From Pseudomonadota bacterium (GTDB taxonomy: Bacteria > Pseudomonadota > Gammaproteobacteria > Steroidobacterales > Steroidobacteraceae), in the NCBI GenBank assembly GCA_018241425.1, contig JAFEDU010000006.1, forward strand, positions 62,001 through 126,000: a stretch of DNA of 64,000 bases. Direction: 5' to 3'. The notes below the pieces were generated by a model. It was not told where the DNA came from. It searched no databases and saw only the letters and a list, made by a program, of their open reading frames with translations. Both the position numbers and the translations under genes were made by a program. Of the stretch, positions 1 to 8,413 are shown piece after piece. Every line of letters begins with the position of its first letter. The stretch's first letter is position 1.

Positions 1-253
1 CCCAAGTCCCTCACGGGAACGGCAAGGGTGAAACGGTGCGGTAAGAGCGCACCGCGTCGGTGGCAACACGCGACGGCACGGCAAACCCCACCTGGAGCAA
101 GGCCAAATAGGGAAGCAGCCCTGAGCGCCCCAAAGGCGTGTCGGGCAGCGCTGATCCGCGCGCGCTTCCGGGTAGGCCGCTTGAGGTTCGCGGTGACGCG
201 GATCCCAGAGGAATGATTGCCCTCGACAGAACCCGGCTTACAGGCCGACTCTT
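1..253 (+). ncRNA. rnpB: RNase P RNA, bacterial class A, 3' part
   Basis: This is the catalytic RNA of ribonuclease P, which removes 5' leaders from tRNA precursors. Its 5' end lies outside the window. Blocks that match the family, as I remember the E. coli RNA, are the GGTGCGGTAAGAGCGCACCG segment near 34-55, the GGCAAACCCCACC and GGAGCAAGGCCAAATAGG segments at about 80-112, GGGTAGGC followed by TTGAGG near 170-186, and the 3' signature GACAGAACCCGGCTTACAGG near 225-244. A run of six T at 252-257 directly follows and probably forms part of the transcript's terminator. The strand is certain; the exact 3' end is approximate. Confidence 0.95.
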
Positions 254-453
254 TTTTCTCTCTGCGGCCGCGGCGCCGTTGCGCAACTTTATGCGCTGCA
301 TCGCACCAATCGTGCCCTGAAGCCGACATAACAGTCGCGCTACTAACAGTTCGCTACAAAGAAACGATGGATCTGCTGCACTGCGTCGGCCTAGTGTCCT
401 TTCCAACATAAGAGCCGGCTGCAACGGCCTGATCCGCCGAGCGCGACCGGCCC
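254..453. other. intergenic region between rnpB and the PEP-CTERM gene
   Basis: About 200 bases that look less GC-rich than the genes around them, especially near 320-410. All reading frames are interrupted by stops, including TAA at 409-411 and TGA at 430-432 in the frame of the downstream gene. I see no convincing promoter or ribosome-binding site for that gene. Confidence 0.5.
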
Positions 454-1977
454 GCGAAGACCATTACCGGGCTCGCCGCCGTTACCGGTGCGGCCCTGGC
501 AGCCACGTCCGCGTTCGCCGGTACGCCGGCCTCCAGTTCCAATACCCTGCTGGGAGCCACCACCAGTGCCTCCGGCAGCAGCACCGTCACCTACGTCTAC
601 GACAACGTGTTCGTGCCGGGCTCGGGGTCCAACTCCTTTATCTCCGGGATCACCGACAGCGGTGAAGCGCTGGTGAACTCCGCGACCGGGGTGCAGTACA
701 CCTACAACCCGACCAGCGGCCTCACCGCCCTGCCGCAGCCGGCCGCATCGAGCCCCTACTTCGGCAACACCGCGGCCTACGGCATCAACGACAGCGGCAC
801 GGTGGTCGGCACCGGCTGCAACTGCCCCGGCAACTCGATCGGCACGATCGAGCAGGGCTTCATCCTGCAGAACGGCAACTACACCTTCTTCAGCTACCCG
901 GGCGCCACCAACACCATCGCGCGCTCGATCTCGGCCTCGGGGCTGGTGACCGGCTACGACAACGTGAGCGGCGGCTTCGTCTACAACCCCGCGACCAACA
1001 CGTTCACGGCGGTCTACCCGCCCGGAACCGTGTCGCCGGCCATCAGCTATGCGAACTCCATCTTCAACCAGGCCGTCTTCACGCCCGCCCAGGGCATCAC
1101 GACGGGCGGCCAGATCGTCGGCAGCGCGCTGCTGACGGCGAACAATCCGAACTTCAACCCGCAGACCTCGGCAGGCTTCTTCTCCGGCTACGTCTACAAC
1201 CAGAACACCAACAGCTACAACGTGTTCCAGGTCGACGACGGCTCAACGCAGGCGCGCGGCATCAACAACGCCGGCGTGATCACCGGGTTCGTGACCACCG
1301 CCTCCGGCACCGAGGCGTTCGTCGGCACGGTGGCCGGCGGCTTCCAGCTCCTGAGCGATCCGAGCGCCACCTCCGGCACCTTCGGAGAGGCGATCAACAG
1401 CTCCGGACAGATCGCGGGGACCTACGAGACCGGCAGCGGCAGCACGCTCGCGCAGCTGGGCTTCATCGCAACCCCGGCCGAGGGCCCGTCCAGTACCCAC
1501 AACGGCGCCTACACCTTCAACATCGCAGGCGTGGGAGGCAGCGTGACCTACCTGGGGCCGCTCGCGGCGGGCCCCTACCAGTACCAGACCGGGGCAGGTA
1601 ACCCGAACTTCGCGAGCGTCGTGCTGCCGATCGGCTTCGATGCGACCAACTCGTTCGCGCTCTCGCTGTGCAACGGCACGAGCCTCGGCACGATCGCCGG
1701 TGGCCAGACGTACACCTTCGCCGCTGGCGGGGTCTCCTGCTTCGACGTGACCGGCATCGCCGGCGTCACCGCCGGCGATGCCAACGCGCTGGTGACGGGA
1801 CTGACGTTCGAGTCCTCGGGCAGCTTCACCGGTACCGTCGACCCCTTCACCAGTTCGGGCGGCGGCGGATCGGGCGTGCCGGAGCCGGGGACGCTGGCCC
1901 TCTTCTGCCTCGGGCTCGCCTCGCTCGGGTTCCTGCGGGGGTTCCGGCGGCCGCCGCAGGCCCTTCTGAGGGCTTAG
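454..1977 (+). CDS. PEP-CTERM sorted HAF-repeat exported protein (start codon abnormal)
   Basis: This is a secreted, surface-directed protein of unknown function. The C-terminus has the PEP-CTERM sorting signal: VPEPGTLAL at 1876, a hydrophobic stretch, then a basic end (RGFRR). That signal is recognised by exosortase, which is not encoded here. The middle carries about five HAF-type repeats, such as GINDSGTVVG, GINNAGVITG and AINSSGQIAG. A signal peptide (KTITGLAAV...AATSAFAG) is read in frame from 457, but the codon before it is GCG (454-456) where ATG or GTG would be expected. The first canonical start, GTG at 607, would leave the signal peptide out. I therefore place the start at 454 and regard it as a mutated or misread start codon. 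The family assignment is firm; the 5' end is not. Confidence 0.75.
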   Translation, partial: AKTITGLAAVTGAALAATSAFAGTPASSSNTLLGATTSASGSSTVTYVYDNVFVPGSGSNSFISGITDSGEALVNSATGVQYTYNPTSGLTALPQPAASSPYFGNTAAYGINDSGTVVGTGCNCPGNSIGTIEQGFILQNGNYTFFSYPGATNTIARSISASGLVTGYDNVSGGFVYNPATNTFTAVYPPGTVSPAISYANSIFNQAVFTPAQGITTGGQIVGSALLTANNPNFNPQTSAGFFSGYVYNQNTNSYNVFQVDDGSTQARGINNAGVITGFVTTASGTEAFVGTVAGGFQLLSDPSATSGTFGEAINSSGQIAGTYETGSGSTLAQLGFIATPAEGPSSTHNGAYTFNIAGVGGSVTYLGPLAAGPYQYQTGAGNPNFASVVLPIGFDATNSFALSLCNGTSLGTIAGGQTYTFAAGGVSCFDVTGIAGVTAGDANALVTGLTFESSGSFTGTVDPFTSSGGGGSGVPEPGTLALFCLGLASLGFLRGFRRPPQALLRA

Positions 1978-2093
1978 GGCCCCAGGCGTCGCGAACCAGC
2001 GCCCGTCGGGCCGGATGTCGCCGGCGGCGGGCGCCGTTCGCCCGCCTGCGCGTGCATCGCGTAGCATTGCGTCGCCGCAATGAACCACCGCGC

Positions 2094-3317
2094 ATGCACC
2101 CCCTCCTGCGACTAGCCGTCGGTGGCGCGCTTTCACTGCTTGCGACGCGCGCCCCGTGCGGGGAGGCGGCGGTGCGCCTGCATGCGGATCTGGAGCAGGG
2201 CCTCCGGCACGGACTGCCCAGCCTCTCGGCCGCGATCGCCACGCGGCAGGGGGTGATCTGGAGCACCGCCGTGGGCCTCGCGGACCTCACCACCGGGTCA
2301 CGCGCGCATCCGGCCTACCTGTACGGGATCGGCAGCATCACCAAGACCTTCGTCGCCTGCGTCATCGAGCAGCTGGCGGACGAGGGGCGCCTCGACCTGG
2401 ACACGCCCCTCGTGAGCGTGCTGGGCGCCGCCACCCTCGAGCACATCCCGAACGCGCCGGATGCGACCGTCCGCCAGCTCCTCGACCACACCAGCGGCAT
2501 CCCGAGCTGGGAGTTCGACCCGGTGTGGATCCGGCACGGGCGCGGCAGCGAGCTCGAGCCCGGCCGCATCTGGGGCAAGGCGGAGACGCTCGATTACCTG
2601 CGGCAGGGCCGCGACCTTCCCTCCCACGCCCCGGGCCAGGGCTACACGTACTCGAACAGCAACTACACCCTGCTGGGCCTGGTGATCGAGAAAGTCACCG
2701 GGGCGGATGCGGTCGCGGAGATCCACCGGCGCATCCTCGGGCCGGCGATGCTCGCGGACATCCGTTTCGAGGGCTTCGAACCCATCGATGCGCGGCGGGT
2801 TCCCGCGCGCTACCACTTCGTGTCGGCGGACTTCATCCGCGACGCCGGCTTGAGTCCCGCCTTCCGGCGCGTCACCCCGCGCCTGGCCGACGTGAGCGCC
2901 TCGAACCTGTCCACCGAATGGACCGCCGGCGCGGTCCTCGCCACGGCGCATGACCTCGCGCTGTTCGCGCGCGACCTGCGCGACGGCGCGATCGTGAGTG
3001 CCGCGGCGCTCACGCGGATGCAAGCGTTCAGGCCCACCGACGATCCCGAGGAGGACATGGGGCAGGGACTGGCGCTCGACCGCTACGGGCGCGAGAGGCT
3101 CATCGGCTACACCGGCAACGTACTCGGGTTCGGCGCCGCCATGGGCTGGGTGCCCGACGAGGACGTCGTGATCGTGGTGATGACCAACGCCGGCAGCATG
3201 CACAGCGGGCAGAGCGCCTACTGGCCGGAGCGGTTCCTGAAGGACACCGCGTTCATCCACGATGCCCGGGCGCTGGCGCGGGAACTGGCGCCGCGGGCGG
3301 CTACTTCACGACCTTGA
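2094..3317 (+). CDS. serine hydrolase, beta-lactamase / penicillin-binding-protein-like family
   Basis: A 407-residue protein of the class C beta-lactamase/esterase superfamily, probably exported because the first 25 residues resemble a signal peptide. The nucleophile motif SITK is at residues 81-84 and the second motif YSN at 186-188. The third motif, usually KTG or HxG, appears as YTG at 339-341, which suggests an esterase or peptidase rather than a true beta-lactamase. The ATG at 2094 is chosen because it starts the hydrophobic leader; the frame is open far upstream but without family features. The 3' end overlaps the convergent sspB by 17 bases. The substrate cannot be told from sequence. 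Confidence 0.85.
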   Translation: MHPLLRLAVGGALSLLATRAPCGEAAVRLHADLEQGLRHGLPSLSAAIATRQGVIWSTAVGLADLTTGSRAHPAYLYGIGSITKTFVACVIEQLADEGRLDLDTPLVSVLGAATLEHIPNAPDATVRQLLDHTSGIPSWEFDPVWIRHGRGSELEPGRIWGKAETLDYLRQGRDLPSHAPGQGYTYSNSNYTLLGLVIEKVTGADAVAEIHRRILGPAMLADIRFEGFEPIDARRVPARYHFVSADFIRDAGLSPAFRRVTPRLADVSASNLSTEWTAGAVLATAHDLALFARDLRDGAIVSAAALTRMQAFRPTDDPEEDMGQGLALDRYGRERLIGYTGNVLGFGAAMGWVPDEDVVIVVMTNAGSMHSGQSAYWPERFLKDTAFIHDARALARELAPRAATSRP

Positions 3318-3699
3318 GCTGCGGGCGGCGCGGGCCGCCCTCCTCGGGTATCGGCGGGCTGGAGGGAGGCTGCGGACCTAAGTCCTGCTCTGAGAACACC
3401 ATCCCCTCGCCGGTCTCGCGGGCATAGATGCCGAGCACGGCGCCCACCGGGAAGCGCACGTGGTGCACCACGCCCGCGAAGCGCGCGTCGAACTCGATGA
3501 GGTCGGTCCCGAGCCGCAGCCGCTGGGTGGCACCTTCCGAGAGGTTCAGCACGATCTTGCCGTCCTTCACGTAGGCGCGCGGCACTTCCGCACCCTCGCG
3601 GCCGGCATCCACGATCACGTGCGGCGTGTTGCCGCAGTCGGTGATCCACTCGTGCATGGCGCGCAGCAGGTAGGGACGCTTGGGGAGGACCTGGCTCAT
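3301..3699 (-). CDS. sspB: ClpXP protease specificity-enhancing factor SspB
   Basis: An adaptor that delivers ssrA-tagged and other substrates to the ClpXP protease. The 132-residue protein has the SspB fold region (PKRPYLLRAMHEWI at the start, then YVKDGKIVLNLS) followed by a Pro-rich flexible linker. It ends in RPQLKVVK, which resembles the C-terminal ClpX-docking peptide of E. coli SspB. The ATG at 3699 is four bases after the sspA stop, so the two are co-transcribed and probably translationally coupled. The end overlaps the convergent serine hydrolase gene by 17 bases. Confidence 0.95.
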   Translation of the reverse strand: MSQVLPKRPYLLRAMHEWITDCGNTPHVIVDAGREGAEVPRAYVKDGKIVLNLSEGATQRLRLGTDLIEFDARFAGVVHHVRFPVGAVLGIYARETGEGMVFSEQDLGPQPPSSPPIPEEGGPRRPQLKVVK

Positions 3700-3703
3700 G
3701 GCG

Positions 3704-4327
3704 CTACAGCAGCCGCATTTCCTGCTCGCGTTCGGACAGCGAGTCGCGGAACCCCGGGCGCGAGAACACCAGCTGCGCATACTTCTCGATCGCCTGCGCC
3801 TGCGGGGGCAGGTCGATCTCGTAGTGCGGCAGCCGCCACAGGATCGGGGCGATGGTCGCATCGACCAGCGAGAACTCGTCGGAGATGAAGAACGGCTTCA
3901 TCTTGAAGAGGTCGGTGCTCTGCAGGATGGTGTCGCGCAGGATCTTCTTGAGCTTGACCGTCTGCTTCTTGTCCGGCTCCTGGTCGATCTGGCGCGCGAG
4001 CCCGTACCAGTCGCGCTCGATGCGGTACAGCGCCAGGCGGAACTGGGCGCGGGTCACCGGGTCGACCGGCATCAGCGGCGGGTGCGGGAAGCGCTCGTCG
4101 AGGTACTCGATGATGACGCGTGAGTCGTAGAGCACGAGGTCGCGGTCCACCAGCGTCGGCACGCTGTGGTAGGGATTCAGGTCGAGCAGGTCCTCGGGGA
4201 AGCGCCCGGCCTCGACGCTCACGATGTCGATGCTGATGCCCTTCTCGGCCAGCACGATCCGCGTGCGATGACTCCACGGGTCAAGGGGCGCGGAAAACAG
4301 CGTCATGATGGACCGTCGGCTCGACAA
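3704..4327 (-). CDS. sspA: stringent starvation protein A (GST-fold RNA polymerase-associated protein)
   Basis: A glutathione-transferase-fold protein that binds RNA polymerase under starvation. It has the thioredoxin-like N-terminal domain (VLAEKGI, NPYHSVPTLVDRD) and the very conserved EYLDERFPHPPLMPV block, then the helical domain ending in EREQEMRL. I prefer the TTG start at 4327 over the ATG at 4306. An AAGGAG site (4340-4335) lies seven bases upstream of the TTG, and the added residues (SSRRSIMTLF) match the E. coli N-terminus (NKRSVMTLF). It lies downstream of petABC on the same strand, as in many gammaproteobacteria. Confidence 0.95.
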   Translation of the reverse strand: MSSRRSIMTLFSAPLDPWSHRTRIVLAEKGISIDIVSVEAGRFPEDLLDLNPYHSVPTLVDRDLVLYDSRVIIEYLDERFPHPPLMPVDPVTRAQFRLALYRIERDWYGLARQIDQEPDKKQTVKLKKILRDTILQSTDLFKMKPFFISDEFSLVDATIAPILWRLPHYEIDLPPQAQAIEKYAQLVFSRPGFRDSLSEREQEMRLL

Positions 4328-4334
4328 ATCTGCG

Positions 4335-4340
4335 CTCCTT
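4335..4340 (-). promoter_or_regulatory. ribosome-binding site deciding the TTG start of sspA
   Basis: On the minus strand this reads AAGGAG, a strong Shine-Dalgarno match seven bases before TTG at 4327. It is 28 bases from the alternative ATG at 4306, too far to serve that codon. Confidence 0.7.
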
Positions 4341-4403
4341 CGATCCGCCTTGCGCCCGACTCGAACCCCGGCGTGCCTTGAGGCGGCACCCCGGGGGCAG
4401 GCT

Positions 4404-5213
4404 TCAGTGGACGTCCTTCCAGTACTCCTTCTTCACCATCCACGCGAGCCAGGTGAAGAGGAGCAGGAACAGCACGACCCACACCCCGAGCGCGCGGCGC
4501 GCCGCCTGGGTGGGTTCGCCCACGTAGTCGAGGAAGTTCACCGTGTCGCGCACGAAGGCGTCGTACTCGGCCTCGGTCAGGCGCCCGGGAGCCACCGTCT
4601 CGAAGTGGTCGAACACCTGTTCCTTGACGACCTGGCCGCCCTCGTTCTTGCTCTCCTCGCGGAACACCGCGACCTTGAGGCCCTCGAGCTCGGACAGCAC
4701 GTGCGGCATGGCGGTGGTCGGCAGGCGCAGGTTGTTCGCCCCGGTCGGCCGCGTGCCGTCGACGTAGAAGGTCTTCAGGAACTGGTACAGGTAGTCCCGG
4801 CCGCGCGCCCGCGCCATCAGCGACAGGTCCGGCGGGGTCTTGCCGAACCAGTTGGCCGCATCGGTCGCCGGCATGCTGGTCAGGATGTAGTCGGTCGGCT
4901 TGTCCCCGGGCGGGATGAGGTCCCGCTCCATGAGCTTGTCGGGGATCGCAAGGTCCGTCCCCAGGCGCGACCAGCGCTCGTACTTGAGCGAGTGACAGCC
5001 GAGGCAGTAGCTCGTGAAGTTGCGCGCGCCGCGCTGCACCGAGGCCACGTCCGTGACGTTGTTGTTGACGTGCCAGTGCTGCCAGCCGCTGCCGGCCTTG
5101 GGCGCCTCTTCCTTGCCCGGGCCGGCCTCTTCGGCGGCCAGCGCGAGCGATCCCACGAGGAGCGCGGCGATGAGGGCGGCCATGCGTCCCACGAGGCGGG
5201 TCTCAGTGCGCAT
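4404..5213 (-). CDS. petC: ubiquinol-cytochrome c reductase, cytochrome c1 subunit
   Basis: The haem c-carrying subunit of the cytochrome bc1 complex; it accepts electrons from the Rieske centre and passes them to soluble cytochrome c in the periplasm. The 269-residue protein has a signal peptide ending near ALAAEE, the haem-binding CLGCH motif around residue 70, a likely Met haem ligand in the AMPHVL region, and a C-terminal membrane anchor (VWVVLFLLLFTWLAW) followed by a basic cytoplasmic end. Its start overlaps the cytochrome b stop by 11 bases, so the subunits are translationally linked. Confidence 0.97.
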   Translation of the reverse strand: MRTETRLVGRMAALIAALLVGSLALAAEEAGPGKEEAPKAGSGWQHWHVNNNVTDVASVQRGARNFTSYCLGCHSLKYERWSRLGTDLAIPDKLMERDLIPPGDKPTDYILTSMPATDAANWFGKTPPDLSLMARARGRDYLYQFLKTFYVDGTRPTGANNLRLPTTAMPHVLSELEGLKVAVFREESKNEGGQVVKEQVFDHFETVAPGRLTEAEYDAFVRDTVNFLDYVGEPTQAARRALGVWVVLFLLLFTWLAWMVKKEYWKDVH

Positions 5214-6456
5214 GGTAGACCACCCTTTCCGGGGGCTGCTTCGCGCCTATGGGAGAGTAGAAAGGCATGAGCAGGAAGAACGCGAAGTAGATCGCCGCGA
5301 AGATGCGGGCGAGCGCCACGTACAGGCCTTCGGCCGGTTGCAGGCCGAGGTAGCCGAGCACGATGAACGAGACCGCAAACAGGAACAGCGCCACCTTGGA
5401 GGGCAGGCCCTTGTAGCGGATGGACTTCGCGGGCGAGCGGTCGAGCCACGGCACGAACAGGAACAGCACCACCGCGAGGAACATCAAGAGCGCCCCCATG
5501 CGCTGGTCCGGGACCGCGCGCAGGATCGCGTAGAAGGGCGTGAAGTACCACACCGGGGCGATGTGCTCGGGCGTCGACATCGGGTTCGCGGGCTCGAAGT
5601 TGGGGCCCTCCAGGAACAGGCCCCCGAGCGTCGGCACGAAGAACACCACGATCGCGAACAGGATGAAGAACACCCCCACGCCCACCACGTCCTTGACCGT
5701 GTAGTAGGGGTGGAACGGGATGCCGTCCAGCGGGTGGCCGTCCGGTCCGATCTTCTCCTTGATCTCGATGCCGTCGGGGTTGTTCGATCCGGTGCGGCGC
5801 AGCGCCACGAGGTGCAGGGCCACGAGGCCCAGCAGCGCCAGCGGGATCGCCACGACGTGCAGCGAGAAGAAGCGGTTGAGGGTGGCGTCCGCGATGCCGT
5901 AGTCGCCGCGGATCCACTCCACCAGGCCCGGCCCGATCCCGGGGATGGTGCCGAACAGGTTCACGATCACCTGCGCGCCCCAGAAGGACATGTTGCCCCA
6001 GGGCAGCACGTAGCCCATGAAGGCCTCGGCCATGAGCGCGAGGTACACCGCCATGCCGAACAGCCACAGGAGCTCGCGCGGCTTGCGGTACGAGCCGTAC
6101 AGGAAGGCGCGGAACATGTGCAGGTAGACGACGATGAAGAACGCCGAGGCGCCGGTCGAGTGCAGGTAGCGGATCAGCCACCCGAAATCGACCTCGCGCA
6201 TGATGTACTCGACCGAGTCGAACGCGGTCGCCTCGCCCACCTTGTAGAACATGGTGAGGAAGATGCCGGTGACCAGCTGCAGCACGAGCACCACGAGGGC
6301 GAGCGAGCCGAAGAAGTACCAGATGTTGAAGTTCTTGGGCGCGTAGTAGCCGGTGAGCTGGTCCTGGATGAACTCAGTGACCGGCAGGCGCTTGTTGATC
6401 CAGGCCCACAGACCCTTCTTCTCGGGCTGGGTCCCGCCGGGGAGCGTCGTGGCCAT
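5203..6456 (-). CDS. petB: ubiquinol-cytochrome c reductase, cytochrome b subunit
   Basis: The membrane core of the bc1 complex, with two b haems and the quinol (Qo) and quinone (Qi) sites. The 417-residue protein has the expected helices and haem-binding histidines in the YLHSTGAS / VVYLHMFR and FSLHVVAI / VALHLVAL segments. The ef-loop motif at the Qo site reads PVWY (in APVWYFTPF) instead of the textbook PEWY; natural variation at this glutamate is known from other proteobacteria. The start codon shares one base with the petA stop (TGATG), a coupled arrangement. Confidence 0.97.
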   Translation of the reverse strand: MATTLPGGTQPEKKGLWAWINKRLPVTEFIQDQLTGYYAPKNFNIWYFFGSLALVVLVLQLVTGIFLTMFYKVGEATAFDSVEYIMREVDFGWLIRYLHSTGASAFFIVVYLHMFRAFLYGSYRKPRELLWLFGMAVYLALMAEAFMGYVLPWGNMSFWGAQVIVNLFGTIPGIGPGLVEWIRGDYGIADATLNRFFSLHVVAIPLALLGLVALHLVALRRTGSNNPDGIEIKEKIGPDGHPLDGIPFHPYYTVKDVVGVGVFFILFAIVVFFVPTLGGLFLEGPNFEPANPMSTPEHIAPVWYFTPFYAILRAVPDQRMGALLMFLAVVLFLFVPWLDRSPAKSIRYKGLPSKVALFLFAVSFIVLGYLGLQPAEGLYVALARIFAAIYFAFFLLMPFYSPIGAKQPPERVVYHAH

Positions 6457-7064
6457 CAGGCGCTGCCTTTCTCGTCGGCGCCGATCACGAGCGTGGTCGG
6501 CTTGGGGTAGTAGTACGGCGGCACGCGCAGGTTGATCGAGGCGGGTGAACCGTTGAACACGCGCCCGGCGAGGTCAAAGCGCGAGCCGTGACAGGGGCAG
6601 AAGAAGCCGCCTGGCCAGCTCGGGTACAGCTCGCCCTGGGAGAAGCGCTGCTTGGGGAGGCACCCGAGGTGGGTGCACACCCCGACCAGCACCAGGAACT
6701 CGGCGCTCCTCGAGCGGTCCGGGTTCTTGGCGTACTCGGGCTGGACGGAACTCTCGGAATTCGGGTCCTTGAGGTCGGCGTCGTGACCGGCGATGCGGGT
6801 CACCATGTCGGGCGTGCGGCGCACGACGTAGATCGGCTGCTTGCGCCAGATGGTGATCGCCATCTGCCCGGCGTCGAGCTTGGAAAGGTCCATCTCCGCC
6901 GGTGCGCCCTGGGCGCGGGCGCGCTCGGAGGGGAACCAGGACTCGATGAAGGGTACGGCGGCAAAGGCCGCCCCGACGGCGCCGGTGGCGACCGTGGCCC
7001 GGGTGAGAAACTTGCGCCGGTCCAGGTCGACCTGTTCGTCGGCGACGCCTGCGTGATCCGCCAT
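6456..7064 (-). CDS. petA: ubiquinol-cytochrome c reductase, Rieske iron-sulfur subunit
   Basis: The 2Fe-2S subunit that takes the first electron from quinol in the bc1 complex. The 202-residue protein starts with a Tat-type signal (DRRKFLTRAT, then a hydrophobic anchor), consistent with export in folded form. The cluster is bound by the two Rieske boxes, CTHLGC and CPCHGS, which also hold the cysteines of the structural disulfide. It is first in the petABC-sspAB operon. The divergent degS-like gene begins 209 bases away. Confidence 0.97.
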   Translation of the reverse strand: MADHAGVADEQVDLDRRKFLTRATVATGAVGAAFAAVPFIESWFPSERARAQGAPAEMDLSKLDAGQMAITIWRKQPIYVVRRTPDMVTRIAGHDADLKDPNSESSVQPEYAKNPDRSRSAEFLVLVGVCTHLGCLPKQRFSQGELYPSWPGGFFCPCHGSRFDLAGRVFNGSPASINLRVPPYYYPKPTTLVIGADEKGSA

Positions 7065-7273
7065 CCAACCCTCTCCCGCTTAGCTACTCGAACGCCCGCC
7101 GCTGGCACGCGCCGTTCGCGCGCTTCTGCCACCGCCGGGCGGGCGTGGGGCAGCTTCCGACACGCGCGATTTCGTACCTTGCGGGGGGCGGCGCATTATA
7201 CACAAACGGACACCCCCCTCCGGATGCGCGCGGCGCGGTTCGCAGCGGGATTCCCCGGGAGCTCCTCAAGGAC
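7065..7273. promoter_or_regulatory. divergent control region between petA and the degS-like gene
   Basis: The only AT-rich patch in this 209-base gap is at 7195-7207. On the minus strand it holds a perfect TATAAT (7200-7195) that could be the -10 element of the pet operon, giving a leader of about 120 bases. No good -35 hexamer lies at the usual spacing, so this remains a weak prediction. I see no clear promoter for the plus-strand gene. Confidence 0.35.
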
Positions 7274-8413
7274 ATGCTGAACCGCTTGAGCCGCGGACTG
7301 ATCTTCGTGGCGGGATCCGTCGTCGGTGGACTGGCACTCGCCTTCCTGGTCGTGGCCGCACGGCCGGACCTCATCCGGGGCCACGGTGCCCCGGCCGGGC
7401 CGGTGGTGGTACCGGCCGTGGCGGACGCCCCGGTCGCGGTCTCCACGGTCAGCTATGCGGCCGCGGTGCAGCGCGGCGCACCCTCGGTGGTAAACGTGTA
7501 CGCCGCCCGCACCGTGACGGAGCGGGTCGCCCCCTCGCTCGGGGAGCTGTTCGGCGATTACATGCCGCGCTACCGGCAGCGCATCGAGCGCAGCCTCGGG
7601 TCCGGGGTGATCGTGGACGAGCAGGGCCACATCGTGACCAACCACCACGTGATCGCCAATGCCGACTCCATCCGCGTGCAGCTCGCGGACGGGCGCGAGG
7701 CGGACGCGAAGATCGTCGGGCGCGACCCGGACACGGACCTCGCGGTGCTCAAGATCAGCCTGCCTGCGCTTCCGGTGGCGACCTTCGGCCGCTCGGACCA
7801 GCTGCACGTGGGGGACGTGGTGCTCGCGATCGGGAATCCCGTCGGGCTGTCGCAGACGGTCACCCACGGCATCGTCAGCGCCACCAGCCGCCAGCAGCTC
7901 GGGATCGCCCCGCTCGAGGACTTCATCCAGACCGACGCCCCGATCAATTTCGGGAACTCCGGCGGCGCCCTGGTCGATGCCACCGGGGCGCTGGTGGGCA
8001 TCAATACCGCCATCATCGGCAAGAACATCGGCGTCGACGGCATCGGTTTCGCGATCCCCGTGAACATGGTGCGCGGGGTATTAAGCGAGATCGTGAGCCA
8101 CGGGCGGGTGGTCCGTGGCTGGATCGGCATCCTCCCCGAGGACGTGGCCGACGAGCAGGCGCAGATGCTCGGGCTCCCCCAGGCCGGCGTCTACGTGAAC
8201 AACCTCTACATCAACAGCCCCGCCCAGCAGGCCGGCCTGCGGCCCGGGGACCTGCTCCTGTCCATCGACGGCACGCCGCTGCACAGTGCGCTGGACACCC
8301 TGGGACGCATCGCCGCCCTCAAGCCCGGCACGACCATCCAGCTGCGCGGCCAGCGCGGCGGCCGGCCCTTCGAAGTCCGCCTCCAGGTTGCCGAGCGACC
8401 CCACCCGCCATGA
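7274..8413 (+). CDS. membrane-anchored trypsin-like serine protease with one PDZ domain (DegS-like)
   Basis: An HtrA-family periplasmic protease, 379 residues from the ATG at 7274. The N-terminal hydrophobic helix (about residues 8-27) would anchor it in the inner membrane. The catalytic triad is intact: His125 in TNHHV, Asp155 in DTDLAVL and Ser229 in GNSGGA. A single C-terminal PDZ domain follows (GWIGILPED to the end). One PDZ plus an anchor resembles DegS, which starts the sigma-E envelope stress cascade, but no rseA or rpoE is nearby, so the role is inferred. Its stop overlaps the pgl start by four bases (ATGA). Confidence 0.88.
   Translation: MLNRLSRGLIFVAGSVVGGLALAFLVVAARPDLIRGHGAPAGPVVVPAVADAPVAVSTVSYAAAVQRGAPSVVNVYAARTVTERVAPSLGELFGDYMPRYRQRIERSLGSGVIVDEQGHIVTNHHVIANADSIRVQLADGREADAKIVGRDPDTDLAVLKISLPALPVATFGRSDQLHVGDVVLAIGNPVGLSQTVTHGIVSATSRQQLGIAPLEDFIQTDAPINFGNSGGALVDATGALVGINTAIIGKNIGVDGIGFAIPVNMVRGVLSEIVSHGRVVRGWIGILPEDVADEQAQMLGLPQAGVYVNNLYINSPAQQAGLRPGDLLLSIDGTPLHSALDTLGRIAALKPGTTIQLRGQRGGRPFEVRLQVAERPHPP

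Noticed and set aside
2094..3317. Considered as a true class C beta-lactamase resistance gene
   Set aside because: The third active-site motif is YTG rather than KTG, and many housekeeping esterases and peptidases share the other motifs.
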